A DNA stretch of 30,310 nucleotides from JAICTV01 sp035634055. Its GTDB lineage: Bacteria; Planctomycetota; Phycisphaerae; Tepidisphaerales; Tepidisphaeraceae. Made by a program: the position numbers and the translations under genes. The stretch lies in the NCBI GenBank assembly GCA_035634055.1, contig DASQDR010000200.1:1-30310 (forward strand). Direction: 5' to 3'. The notes beneath the pieces are model-generated. The model was not told the origin of the DNA. It saw only the letters and a program-made list of their open reading frames with translations, and did not search any database. Of the stretch, positions 1 through 8,963 are shown in pieces; the first letter of the stretch is position 1; each line of letters starts with the position of its first letter.

Positions 1-293
1 ATTGCTGGTCGTCCTTGCCCGTCACTGGTTGCCCCGCGAAATGACCTGAAGTGAAGGCGCCCCTCGCGGCGCGCCTCCTGCCCTCTGACCGGCGGGCAAC
101 TTACGCGATCCGCCGGCCCGGAAGCAAGCAAACTCCCGAAACGCCGCGAGTTGTGTGAGCAAGGGGGTTGTTGCGATCGCGCCCGCCGAGCTTTGACGGA
201 TCGGCGCGATGATCGAGCCGATCCGCGGCCGCCGGTCGGAGCGATGGCAATTCGCGCGGCGCGGGGCGCGGGCGGCCCGCGGCACTGCGGCCG
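1..293. other. Left-edge gap, no supported gene
   Basis: GC-rich sequence downstream of the stop codon of the large secreted protein. Short open frames exist on both strands, but they have no Shine-Dalgarno sequence, no recognisable motif and Arg/Ala-rich translations typical of non-coding frames in GC-rich DNA. Short G+C palindromes lie close to the stop but lack a T-run, so I do not call a terminator. Confidence 0.5.
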
Positions 294-3200
294 CTACGGC
301 GCTACGCCCTGCCGGCCGATGGTGGAGTCGATGAGCCAGTAGTCGTCGCCGTTAATCTTCGCGTCGAGGTTGAAGTTGCCGTGCCACCAGCCCCACGCGT
401 TGGCGACGTTGATATTGGCGTCGATGACGAAGTAGTCGTCGCCGTCGACGCGGCCGTTGAGGTCCGCGTCGCCGGTGTAGGTGTAGCCGACGAGCACCGC
501 CGCGCCGGTGACGGTCTCGCCGGAGAACGTGCCGGTCTGGGACGACGTGATGTGCAGCGCATCGGCCGCCGGCGAGACGCCCAGGCGAGCAACGCCGGTG
601 GGCGACGCCGTGCCGACGATGCGGCCGGCGGCGATGTGGGCCGAGACCGCGTCGGCGGCGCCGGCGCGCACGATCAGGTCATTGTTGGCGAGGTTCAACG
701 TGCCGCCGGCGGCGATCGACAGGGTTTCGGTGACGATCACGCGCGCGCCGCTTCCGCCGAGAACGCCGGAGATGGCGACGCTGCCGCCGCCGGCGATCGC
801 CAGTGACTTCAGGTGCTGCGACGGGCCGAACGTGACGGCCCCGGCGGCGCCGACGTTGAGCGCGAGGTTAGCGGTCCCGTTGCGGGCGTCGGCGGCGAAC
901 GCGTACGTGCCGGCGTTAACGTTGAGCGTGTCGGTGAAGAAAGGCGCGGTCCCGCCGTTAAAGGTCACCGCTGACGAGGGGGCTGCGCTGATCGTCAGCG
1001 TGTCGTGGCCGTCGTTGCCGTTGATCGTGACCGGCGTGCCGGCGGCGGTGGAGCTGAGGGTGACGGGGTTGTTGCCGCTCTGCGCGTTGAGCGTCACCCC
1101 CTCGACCGCCTGGTACGTCAGCCCGCCGAAGACCACGCGCAAGACCTGGGTGGAGTTGATGGTGTAGTTGTCGTTGAACGAGACGCCGGCGTCGTTCAAG
1201 GTGATGAGATCCGTTCCGCTCCCGCCGTCGATGTCAACGCGCCCGACGAGGGCGTCGAGGTTCCCGGTGCCGACGTTGTAGGTGTCATTGCCGCCAAACC
1301 CGCTGAGGGAGTAGCGGGTGGCGGCGGCGGTGCTGGTGACGTTGAACGTGTTGGCGTTGCTCTGCCCGTAGAGGAAGACCGACTCGGTGGCGGAGTGACT
1401 GGCGCCGCCGAACCCGCTGCGCGAGACGGTGTTGGCGGCGATCGAGTAGGTGGAGCCAAGGCCGACGAGGTCGTCGAACAGCCAGAGCAGGTCGGCGGTG
1501 CCGTCGCCGCCGGCGTAGGTGACCGGGGCGCTGACGCTGGCGAGATTGCCGCCGGCGTAGGCGAGGTAGAGGCTGTCGTTGCCGAGCCCGCCATTGACCG
1601 TGACGGGGACGGTCGCGCTGTCGAGCTTCACCGTGTCGTTGCCGTCGCCGGCGTTGACGGTGAGCGACTCCAGCGCGGCGTAGGTGATCGTGCCCGCGGT
1701 CGCGTCGGTCACGCCCGAGGTGGTGACGGTGGTCTCGGTGCCGGTGGCGGCGGCGTTGTAGGTGAGGGTGTCGGTGTCGGCGCCGCCGTTGAAGTTGACG
1801 TTGAGAACCGCGCCGGTGGCGCGGGTGAGGGTGTCGTTGCCGGCGCCGCCGACGACGGTGACGGTGCCGGGGCCGTTGGCGGCGCTGAGGCTCACGGAAT
1901 CGGCGCCGTCGCCGAGGTCCACGCTGCCGCCGGGGACGCCGCCGTTGAGGTTCAGCACGTCCGCCCCCGCCAGCAGGCTGACGCTGATGCTCCCGACCGG
2001 ATCGGTGAAGGAGAACGGGGTGCCGTTGACGGTGGCGGTGAAGGTGCCGCCGCTGTAGGCGAGCGATACGACGTCGGGGCCGCTCGTGCCGGTGACGGTC
2101 AGCACGCCGGAGCTGAGCGACGCGGTGCCCGTGGGTTCTGCGACGCTGACGGCGTGGTAGCGCAGCACGGTGAGGTCGCCGCTGCTGCCGGATCGGTAGT
2201 CGTTGCCGCTGACGAGGATCTTCCCGTCGGGCGCCAGCGCCAGGTCGGCGCCGGCACTGGTGCCGGAAAAGCCGCCGCTGACGGCGCCGACATCGGTGAT
2301 CCGCTTGCCGCCGGCGCCGAAGGTCGCGTCCAGCGTGCCGTTGGCGTTGTAGCGGACGACGCCGGTGTAGCTGTTGGTGGACGCCGGGTCCTCCACATCG
2401 CCGCCGAAGACGATCTTGTCGTCGGCTTGCACCGCGATGCCGTAGCCGAGGAAGACGTGGCCGTGGACGTCGGGCAGAACGGTGCTGCCGGGGACGGAAT
2501 TCGTGCCGCCGGCGCCGAAGGTGGTGTCGATGGAGCCGTTGGCGTTGTAGCGCGCGACGGCCCAGTTCATGGCGGAGCCGTCGGTCCCCACCAGGCCGCC
2601 GACGACGTACTTCCCGTCCGACTGCCGGGCGACCTCCCGGGCGAACGCGCTGACGCCGAAGTTGGTGCTCGCCTTGCCGTCGCCGTCGAAGGTGGTGTCA
2701 GGCGTGCCGTTGGCGTTGTAGCGGACGAGGACGAACTGCCGGTAACCGCCGCTGGGAACCGAGCCGCCGACGACGAGGATCTTGCCGTCGCTTTGCGCGA
2801 GCACGTCCGAGGCGTAGTCGACGCCGCCGAAAAAATCCATGATGGCGACGCCGTCGCCGTCGAAGGTGGTGTCGAGCGAGCCGTTGGTGTTGAAGCGGAC
2901 GGTCGCCATCTCAGACGTGCTCGGGCCGGTCGCGACGCCGGTGGCGAGGATCTTGCCGTCGGCCTGGACCGAGATCGCGTGAAGCTCGTCGCCGTAGCCG
3001 AGGTTGAAGAAGTCGCGGGTGAGGTAGCCGTCGGTGTCGAAAGTGTTGTCGGGCGTGCCGTTGGCGTTGTAGCGGGCGAGGAACCAGTCCCACGTGGAGG
3101 CCTGGTCGATGGCCCCGCCGACGAGGATCTTGCCGTCGGCCCCGATCGCCACGGCATCGATGCGGACGTTGGTGGGCAGGTCAGTGATGACCTTCCCGTC

Positions 3201-3536
3201 GCCGTCGAAGGTGTCGTCGAGGGTGCCGTCGGTCTTGTAGCGGAGCAGCAGGACGTCTCCGCTGGCGCTGCCGCTGCCGGTGGCGCCGGCGACGACGACC
3301 TTGCCGTCGGCCTGCACGGCGACGGCGTCGCCGGACTCGACGGAGAAGCCGGAATGGTTGAAGATGGCGATGCCGTCGCCGGAGAACGCGTTATCCAGGT
3401 CCCCCGCCGCCGCGAGCAGCGCGCGCGCTTCCAGCCGCTCGACCGCAAAAAGAGCCGCGAGCCTCGTTGCGACCCCCCCGCTGCGGCCGCGGGCGCGGCT
3501 CGTCGCGGCCGCGCCGGTCACATCCATTGCTCGCAT
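294..3536 (-). CDS. Large secreted delta-60 repeat / RTX-like / dockerin-like surface protein
   Basis: A 1080-residue extracellular or cell-surface protein. The basic N-terminus ends in VERLEARALL (residues 32-41), resembling the LEPR-XLL motif of large planctomycete surface proteins. Residues about 46-462 hold seven repeats of the delta-60 type (core QADGKILV, then RYNANGTxDTTFDGDG), probably one seven-bladed beta-propeller. Residues about 465-1000 are beta-rich, with degenerate calcium-binding GGxGNDTL-like units (GGAGNDTL, NAGDGNDTV, NGGLGNDSL). The last 63 residues (1018-1080) carry two dockerin-like loops, DADLNGRVDGDD and NFNLDAKINGDD. I chose the ATG at 3536 because GGGGAG (3543-3548) lies 6 nt upstream; an in-frame start at 3629 lacks this, and ATG 3527 is an alternative. 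Domain families are recognised from motifs. Ligand and binding partner are unknown; a role in adhesion or polysaccharide binding is inference. Confidence 0.88.
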   Translation of the reverse strand: MRAMDVTGAAATSRARGRSGGVATRLAALFAVERLEARALLAAAGDLDNAFSGDGIAIFNHSGFSVESGDAVAVQADGKVVVAGATGSGSASGDVLLLRYKTDGTLDDTFDGDGKVITDLPTNVRIDAVAIGADGKILVGGAIDQASTWDWFLARYNANGTPDNTFDTDGYLTRDFFNLGYGDELHAISVQADGKILATGVATGPSTSEMATVRFNTNGSLDTTFDGDGVAIMDFFGGVDYASDVLAQSDGKILVVGGSVPSGGYRQFVLVRYNANGTPDTTFDGDGKASTNFGVSAFAREVARQSDGKYVVGGLVGTDGSAMNWAVARYNANGSIDTTFGAGGTNSVPGSTVLPDVHGHVFLGYGIAVQADDKIVFGGDVEDPASTNSYTGVVRYNANGTLDATFGAGGKRITDVGAVSGGFSGTSAGADLALAPDGKILVSGNDYRSGSSGDLTVLRYHAVSVAEPTGTASLSSGVLTVTGTSGPDVVSLAYSGGTFTATVNGTPFSFTDPVGSISVSLLAGADVLNLNGGVPGGSVDLGDGADSVSLSAANGPGTVTVVGGAGNDTLTRATGAVLNVNFNGGADTDTLTYNAAATGTETTVTTSGVTDATAGTITYAALESLTVNAGDGNDTVKLDSATVPVTVNGGLGNDSLYLAYAGGNLASVSAPVTYAGGDGTADLLWLFDDLVGLGSTYSIAANTVSRSGFGGASHSATESVFLYGQSNANTFNVTSTAAATRYSLSGFGGNDTYNVGTGNLDALVGRVDIDGGSGTDLITLNDAGVSFNDNYTINSTQVLRVVFGGLTYQAVEGVTLNAQSGNNPVTLSSTAAGTPVTINGNDGHDTLTISAAPSSAVTFNGGTAPFFTDTLNVNAGTYAFAADARNGTANLALNVGAAGAVTFGPSQHLKSLAIAGGGSVAISGVLGGSGARVIVTETLSIAAGGTLNLANNDLIVRAGAADAVSAHIAAGRIVGTASPTGVARLGVSPAADALHITSSQTGTFSGETVTGAAVLVGYTYTGDADLNGRVDGDDYFVIDANINVANAWGWWHGNFNLDAKINGDDYWLIDSTIGRQGVAP

Positions 3537-3542
3537 GAACGA

Positions 3543-3548
3543 CTCCCC
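3543..3548 (-). promoter_or_regulatory. Shine-Dalgarno fixing the start of the large secreted protein
   Basis: On the minus strand this reads GGGGAG, 6 nt before the ATG at 3536. It decides between that start and the longer in-frame start at 3629. Further upstream, TTTGCC (3620-3625) and TATGCT (3596-3601) with 18-nt spacing form a weak sigma-70-like candidate promoter. Confidence 0.55.
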
Positions 3549-3790
3549 AACAAACCCAAACACCCTGCCGCCTCGACGTGTCGTTGCAGAACCGCAGCAT
3601 AACCGGCGGAACGTCGCCCGGCAAAGCAAAACCGGCCGCCGGGCGGTCCCGGCAGCCGTTTCTCATGAATAATGGTGACCAGGGTGGGACCGCCCGCGTC
3701 GGCGGCTCAACGATTGGTGTTAACCGTCGCGGCAATGACTGCGGGTCCGAAGGCTTTCGTTAGCCGTCGGCGGGCGGTTGCGGTTCCCGG

Positions 3791-3796
3791 TACAAT
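3791..3796 (+). promoter_or_regulatory. TACAAT -10 box, probable leaderless promoter
   Basis: TACAAT ends 6 nt before the ATG at 3803, so transcription starting about 7 nt downstream would begin at the start codon. No Shine-Dalgarno sequence is present, and no clear -35 box is seen at 16-18 nt spacing. Confidence 0.5.
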
Positions 3797-3802
3797 GGAT
3801 GC

Positions 3803-4168
3803 ATGACCGCCGACACGTGCCGCGAGATCCTGAAGCGGGCGCCCTTCCAGCCCTTCCGCGTGGTGATGAGCAGCGGCGAAAGCTACAACGTGATGCATCC
3901 GGAGACGGCGCTGGTCAGTGCCCAGGCCCTGATCCTGGCTCTTCCGGACCCGACTCAGCGGGAGGGTGAGCGGCTGGCGTTCTGCTCTTACCTTCAGATC
4001 GCGCACGTCGAAACCTTAAAGCCATCGCGAGCCCGCGTAGGGGCGAGCAGCGCCAGGCGAGATTCGCGCGATGCGCTTGATCGTGAATCGCGGCGCGGGG
4101 GCTACTTCCCCTTCACGCGCTCGATCTGGGCGCCGACGGCGTTGAGCTTGCGCTCGATCTTCTCGTAG
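3803..4168 (+). CDS. Small conserved-type hypothetical protein (FxPFRVVMSSGESY)
   Basis: The first 70 or so residues (TCREILKRAPFQPFRVVMSS, then GESYNVMHPETA and a hydrophobic CSYLQIAHVETL end) look like a small protein type common in planctomycetes, usually about 70-90 residues and of unknown function. Here the frame runs to 121 residues, and its last 67 nt overlap the 3' end of the convergent murA gene. The Arg/Ser-rich tail after residue 73 looks unlike protein. In the +1 frame a TAA stop lies at 4016-4018, exactly where the recognisable part ends, so the tail may come from a one-base change. The start is supported by the TACAAT box upstream. The call of a real gene is moderate; the C-terminal boundary is doubtful. 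Confidence 0.55.
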   Translation: MTADTCREILKRAPFQPFRVVMSSGESYNVMHPETALVSAQALILALPDPTQREGERLAFCSYLQIAHVETLKPSRARVGASSARRDSRDALDRESRRGGYFPFTRSIWAPTALSLRSIFS

Positions 4169-5412
4169 CCCCGGTCGATGTGGTAGACGCGGTCGATCTG
4201 GGTCGTGCCCCGCGCGGCCATGGCGGCCAAGACCAGGGCGGCGGAGGCGCGGAGGTCGCTGGCCATGATGTGGGCGCCTTGCAGCTCCTTGACGCCGTGG
4301 ATGACGGCGGTCGGGCCTTCCTTGCGGATCTTGGCGCCCATGCGGTTCAGCTCGCCGACGTGCAGGAACCGATCCGGGAAGATGCGCTCGGTCACCACGC
4401 TCATCCCGTCGCCGATCGCCAGCAGCGCCATGAGCTGCGCCTGGATGTCGGTGGGGAAGCCGGGGTAGGGCTGCGTGGTCATCTCGATGGGCTGCAAGCG
4501 GCGGGCGGCGTTGACGAAGATCGTGCCGTTCTGCCGCTCGATCTTCACGCCCACTTCTTCCAGGCGGTCCACCACCGCGATTAGGTGATCGAGGTTGCAG
4601 TGCTTCAGCTCCAGCTCGCCATTGGTAATGGCGGCGGCGATCATGAAGGTGCCGCACTCGATGCGGTCGGGGATGACGCGGTGCTCGGCGGCGTGCAGCT
4701 TGTCGACGCCCTCGATGCGGATCTCCGGGCTGCCGTGCCCCTTGATCCGGGCGCCCATCTTGTTGAGCAGTTCGCCGCAGTCCCAGACCTCCGGCTCGCA
4801 GGCGGCGCCGACCAGCACCGTCTCCCCCTCGGCCAGGGCGGCGGCGCACATCACGTTGATCGTGCCGAGCACGGTTGGCCCCTGCGCGCCGCCGAGATAC
4901 ATGCGGCAGCCCTTCAACCGGCCCTTCACGGTGCCGACGATGTTGCCGCCGTCGGTGGTGAACTCGGCGCCGAGCTTCTGCAAGCCGCGGACGTGCAGGT
5001 CGACCGGGCGGTCGCCGATCGCGCACCCGCCGGGGATGGAGACGACCGCCTTGCCGCGCTTGGCCAGCAGCGGGCCGAGCACGCAGATGCTGGCGCGCAT
5101 CGTCTTGACGATGTCGTAGCGCGCCTCGCAGTTCTTCTCGTCGGTGACGTGGATGTCGAGCGGGCCGTTGAGGTCCGGGCCGCCCTCGGCAACGGTCTTG
5201 TGCTTCGGCTCGTGGCGGTAAACGTCGGCCCCCAGCTCGCCGATCAGCTTGAGCATCGAGTCGATGTCGCTGAGGCGCGGCACGCCGTGCAGCGTGACCT
5301 TGTCGGTTGTCATCAGCGCCGCGGCGACGATGGGCAGCGCGGAGTTCTTGCTGCCGGAGATCTCGATCTTGCCCTTGAGCCGCGTCCCGCCCCGAATGAT
5401 GAAGCTGTCCAT
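4102..5412 (-). CDS. murA: UDP-N-acetylglucosamine 1-carboxyvinyltransferase
   Basis: MurA transfers enolpyruvate from PEP to UDP-GlcNAc, the first committed cytoplasmic step of peptidoglycan synthesis. The 436-residue length is normal for the family. Visible hallmarks are GSKNSALP with Lys22-Asn23, and PGGCAIGDRPVDLH with Cys130 at the position of the PEP-binding, fosfomycin-targeted cysteine (Cys115 in E. coli). The EPSP-synthase-like double domain runs through the whole protein without breaks. The ATG at 5412 has AAGGAC (5421-5426) 8 nt upstream. It is divergent from the GH9 gene and convergent with the small protein at 3803, and appears to be transcribed alone. Its presence indicates a peptidoglycan-making planctomycete. 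Identification is secure. Confidence 0.97.
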   Translation of the reverse strand: MDSFIIRGGTRLKGKIEISGSKNSALPIVAAALMTTDKVTLHGVPRLSDIDSMLKLIGELGADVYRHEPKHKTVAEGGPDLNGPLDIHVTDEKNCEARYDIVKTMRASICVLGPLLAKRGKAVVSIPGGCAIGDRPVDLHVRGLQKLGAEFTTDGGNIVGTVKGRLKGCRMYLGGAQGPTVLGTINVMCAAALAEGETVLVGAACEPEVWDCGELLNKMGARIKGHGSPEIRIEGVDKLHAAEHRVIPDRIECGTFMIAAAITNGELELKHCNLDHLIAVVDRLEEVGVKIERQNGTIFVNAARRLQPIEMTTQPYPGFPTDIQAQLMALLAIGDGMSVVTERIFPDRFLHVGELNRMGAKIRKEGPTAVIHGVKELQGAHIMASDLRASAALVLAAMAARGTTQIDRVYHIDRGYEKIERKLNAVGAQIERVKGK

Positions 5413-5825
5413 CTGCGCCCGTCCTTAGGCTGTTGACCCGCGAAATCTTTCGGCGAGGCACGCGCGGCGACGTGAGGCGTACATCGCGTGCCCTGCTCGA
5501 CTTGGGGGTCTATCGGCCAGTCCGTTGGCCGACGTTCAAATTGTCCCCGTGCTGCCCGTTCGCCCGTGCCGCCCCAAACTGCACCTGGTGACCCCGCGCC
5601 CCCGGCCGGCGGCGGCGGCGGCGCGCCGTCGCGGCGCCGCGGGCGTGGCGGTGGCCACGAGGCGGTACTATGTTGGGCGCGGGTCGGAAGTTCAAGACGC
5701 AAATCGGATTTATGCCCGCGCGACGCTATCGCCCGCCGCACCGTCGGCGGCACGGACCTCGGGTAGCGGCCGGCCGCGAGGCAATTCCTGCCCGCGGCGC
5801 GACCGGCAGGCGAAGGAGCAACATC
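5413..5825. other. Divergent murA / GH9 intergenic region
   Basis: About 410 nt without a supported gene. It holds the 5' leaders of murA (-) and the GH9 gene (+). A TACTAT box at 5666-5671 could be a -10 for the GH9 gene and would give a leader of about 150 nt; no -35 partner is evident. A GGC trinucleotide run lies near 5606-5620. No convincing murA promoter is visible. Confidence 0.4.
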
Positions 5826-7667
5826 ATGAGCGCATCGAACGAGGCGTTGATCGTGCTGGCGGTGGTGGCGTCCCTCGTCGGCGCCGTATCCGCCGCGGCG
5901 CCGACGACGGCGACAACGCTGCCCGCTTCGTCGTCCGCCGGCGGCCGGGCGAAGGCTTCGGACGACGTGAAGGTCTGTCAGGTGGGTTACCTGCCGCGCG
6001 AGACGAAGTTCGCCATGGTGACCGCGCCGCCCACCGGCGACGTGACCGTCCGCCGGGCCGGCGATGGCTCGGTGGCGCTGACGGTGGAGCCGGGCGCGGC
6101 CGCGCGCGACGCCGACTCCGGCGATGAGATCCGCCCCGTCGACTTCTCCGCCCTGACCGAGCCGGGCGCGTACTACCTCGACGTCCCCGGCGTCGGCGCG
6201 AGCCACGCGTTCGCCATTGGTGACGACATCTTCGCCCGCCCGTTCCGCCTGGCGATGCGCTCCTTTACCGGCCAGCGCTGCGGCACGCGCGTGAGCCTCG
6301 CCCCGGACTTCCCCGACTACCACTACGAGCCCTGCCACCTGGCCGACGCGCAGTACCACGCCTCGACCGGCCGCGAGGGCACGCTCCCCTGCACCGGCGG
6401 CTGGCACGACGCCGGCGACTACGGGCGCTACGTCGTCAACTCCGGCATCACCACCGGCACGCTGCTGGTGGCGTACGAGCTGAACGAGGCGAAGCTGCGC
6501 CAGCTCAACCTCGACATCCCCGAGTCCGGCGGCGCCGTGCCGGACGTGCTGGCGGAGATCCGCTGGAACCTGGACTGGATGCTCAAGATGCAGGACCCGG
6601 CCGACGGCGGCGCATGGCACAAGGCGACCACCGCCAACTTCCCCGGCATGGTCCTGCCGATCGATGACCGCGCGCCGATGCTGATCGTCGGCACCGGCCG
6701 CGAGCCGTACAAGACGACCGCGGCGACGGCGGACCTGGCGGCGGTCGCGGCGGCGGCGGCGCGCGTCTACCGCCAGTTCGATCCCGCCTATGCCGACCGC
6801 TGCCTCTCCGCCGCCGAGCGCGCGTTCGCCTGGGCGAAGGACCACCCCGACTCCCACTTCACCCGCAACCCGCAGGGCGTCTCCACCGGCGGCTACGAGG
6901 ACCGCGAGGCGCGCGACGAGCTGCTCTGGGCGGCGGCGGAGCTGTTTCGGACGACCGGCAAGGCGGAGTACGACCAGTACTTCCTCGCCCACTACGGCCA
7001 CTGGACCCCGCCGCTCGCGGGCAACTCGGCGCAGGGTTGGCCCAACGTGCGGAACCTGGGGATGTACGCCTACGCCCTGGCCGGCCGCCCCGCCGCCAGC
7101 GCCGCCGCCGCCGGCAAGGCGGGCCCTAACGCCGAGGCCGTCGGAAAAATCCGCGCCGCCGCCCTCGCCGCCGCCGACGATATCGTGAAGCGCATCGCGC
7201 GCAACGGGTATCGCATGCCTCTCGGCAGCAACGAGTACTACTGGGGCAGCAACTCGGTGGTCGCCAACTACGCGATGATGCTGCTGCTGGCCAACCGCCT
7301 CGCCCCCGAGCCCCGGCGCGAGTACGCCGACGCCGCCCAGGACGCGCTGCACTACCTGCTGGGTCGAAACAGCTTCAACACCAGCTTCGTCACGCAGGTG
7401 GGAAGCCGCTGGGCCATGCGCCCGCACCACCGCCCCAGCGCGGGGGACAAGAACGAGCAGCCCTGGCCGGGCCTGCTGGTCGGCGGACCCAACGCCCAGC
7501 GCCGCCGCGACGCGGCGACGCGACCCGTCCCCCCGCCCGCGCGGCAGTGGGTGGACGACCAGGGCGATTACGCCCGTAACGAAAACGCTGTCAACTGGAA
7601 CGCCCCGCTGGTCTTCCTGCTCGCCGAGGCCCTCCCGCAGGCAAAAACGCCGGGGGACGGGAGATAG
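5826..7667 (+). CDS. Secreted glycoside hydrolase family 9 (cellulase-type)
   Basis: A 613-residue exported endoglucanase-type enzyme hydrolysing beta-1,4-glucans or related polysaccharides. Residues 1-24 form a signal peptide (hydrophobic core LIVLAVVASLVGAV). Residues about 47-132 are the N-terminal Ig-like domain of GH9 enzymes (VKVCQVGYLPRETKFAMV). The catalytic (alpha/alpha)6 domain follows, with GGWHDAGDYGRYV carrying Asp195 and Asp198, the signature YLLGRNSFNTSFVTQVGS followed by HHRPS, and near the C-terminus DYARNENAVNWNAP with Glu586 as the expected catalytic acid. All catalytic positions are present. The start is fixed by AAGGAG (5813-5818) 7 nt before the ATG; the frame is open further upstream without signals. 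It has no dockerin or carbohydrate-binding module. The exact substrate cannot be read from the sequence. Confidence 0.93.
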   Translation: MSASNEALIVLAVVASLVGAVSAAAPTTATTLPASSSAGGRAKASDDVKVCQVGYLPRETKFAMVTAPPTGDVTVRRAGDGSVALTVEPGAAARDADSGDEIRPVDFSALTEPGAYYLDVPGVGASHAFAIGDDIFARPFRLAMRSFTGQRCGTRVSLAPDFPDYHYEPCHLADAQYHASTGREGTLPCTGGWHDAGDYGRYVVNSGITTGTLLVAYELNEAKLRQLNLDIPESGGAVPDVLAEIRWNLDWMLKMQDPADGGAWHKATTANFPGMVLPIDDRAPMLIVGTGREPYKTTAATADLAAVAAAAARVYRQFDPAYADRCLSAAERAFAWAKDHPDSHFTRNPQGVSTGGYEDREARDELLWAAAELFRTTGKAEYDQYFLAHYGHWTPPLAGNSAQGWPNVRNLGMYAYALAGRPAASAAAAGKAGPNAEAVGKIRAAALAAADDIVKRIARNGYRMPLGSNEYYWGSNSVVANYAMMLLLANRLAPEPRREYADAAQDALHYLLGRNSFNTSFVTQVGSRWAMRPHHRPSAGDKNEQPWPGLLVGGPNAQRRRDAATRPVPPPARQWVDDQGDYARNENAVNWNAPLVFLLAEALPQAKTPGDGR

Positions 7668-7845
7668 CTGCCGCACACACCCGGCCGCCCCGCGCGATTC
7701 GGGCAACCCAGACGGCGTGCAGCCGCTTGCTACGAAATAAGCGCCTGCTTTGCCGGGGCGGATTTGAGCTATCCTTCCGATCGCGTCCGCCGCGCCTTCA
7801 CGTCAATAGCGGATCGCTTGGCTGGCAGCCGAGCCGGGAGAAATC

Positions 7846-8781
7846 GTGCAAAATTATGCGGTCAGCGCTGCAGGATCGCCTCGACCGAACGAACCCGCCA
7901 CGCTGTCCCGCCGGCGCGGCGGATTCACCTTGGTCGAGCTGCTGGTGGTGATCGGCATCATCGTGGTGCTGGTCGGGGTGCTGCTGCCGGTGCTGGGCAA
8001 GGCGCGCGAGTCCTCGTCGCGCGCCGCCTGCATGAGCAACCTGCGGCAGGTCGGGCTGGCGTTCATGATGTAGGTCGCGGACAACAGGGGGAAGTTCCCG
8101 GGGCAGGGCATCACCGGCAACACGCCCGACGAGTGGGTCCAGTGGAAGACCTACTCCAAGGCCGGCATCGCCCCCCCGGCGGGGATGAAGGCGACCGACA
8201 TCCGCAGCGAGATCGCCACCTACGGCGTCGGCAAGTACCTCAAGCTCACCCCGTCCAACTTCAAGGTGCTGATCTGCCCCAGCGACCCCAACCCGTCGCA
8301 GCGGCAGGATATCGCGGGCGTGGTGCGCGGCGGGTACCCGTTCAGCTACCAGGTCAACTGGGCGCTGGGATGCCGGCCCTCCGGCTCGATCGCCCCGGCC
8401 GCCAAGTGGGGCGGGCCGTGGTACCGCGAGAAGATCACGCAGGTGAAGAACGCGTCGGAAAAGGTGCTGCTGATCGAGGCCGATGAGCGCTACGCCACCG
8501 ACGGGCAAACCGCGCTCAGCCAACAGCAGACCGTGGTGGCGAGCTGGTGCAACCTGCTGGCGACGCGGCACGACAGCATCTACCGCAAAAGGGCGGACTG
8601 GGTGCCGGACGGGAAGAACGGCGACAACATCATCAACTCCCCCCGCAAGGGCAACGCTGCGTTCTGCGACGGGCACGCCGAGTACGTGCCGCGCTCGCGC
8701 GTGCACTCCCGCGCCGCCTCGATGCCCAACCCGAACGTGGACTGCCCGACCGGTTGGAAAGAGCCGACGATGATGAAGTGA
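7846..8781 (+). pseudogene. Prepilin-like H-X9-DG protein interrupted by an in-frame TAG
   Basis: The frame encodes a typical planctomycete secretion/pseudopilin-like protein: a basic leader, the type IV prepilin motif GFTLVELLVVIGII, then KARESSSRAACMSNLRQVGL, and a C-terminal GNAAFCDGHAEYV segment. GTG 7846 has GGGAG 5 nt upstream. Codon 76 (8071-8073) is TAG, exactly where the family normally has Tyr in a MMY-A-DN-G-FP run; here it reads MM, stop, VADNRGKFPG. The remaining 235 codons are open and look fully conserved, ending at 8781. The choices are a very recent nonsense mutation, a sequencing error, or amber read-through. As written, only a 75-residue prepilin N-terminus or a fragment from ATG 8185 would be made. 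The native function of these abundant paralogues is not established. Confidence 0.85.
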
Positions 8782-8963
8782 CGCCGCCGACGCGCGACGC
8801 GGGCCCCGAACGTCACGCGCTCCGCGCGTGATGTGCGCCGCGCATGTGCTGGCGCGTCACGTGCTCCGGGCGTCAGGTGCTCCGCGCGTCATGCGCCCGG
8901 CGCGGCGCGGAACTTTCACCCGTGGTCGCCGCGCTGCGCCCGATACGTTACGTTTACGGTCAC

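Noticed and set aside
1005..3602. Long plus-strand open frame (865 codons) opposite the large secreted protein
   Set aside because: It is a mirror of the minus-strand gene: Val/Gly/Ala/Asp-rich with no motif, no signal and no Shine-Dalgarno sequence. The opposite strand has clear domains.
5313..7706. Long minus-strand open frame (797 codons) opposite the GH9 gene
   Set aside because: Composition is typical of antisense frames in GC-rich DNA. The plus strand has an intact GH9 enzyme with all catalytic residues.
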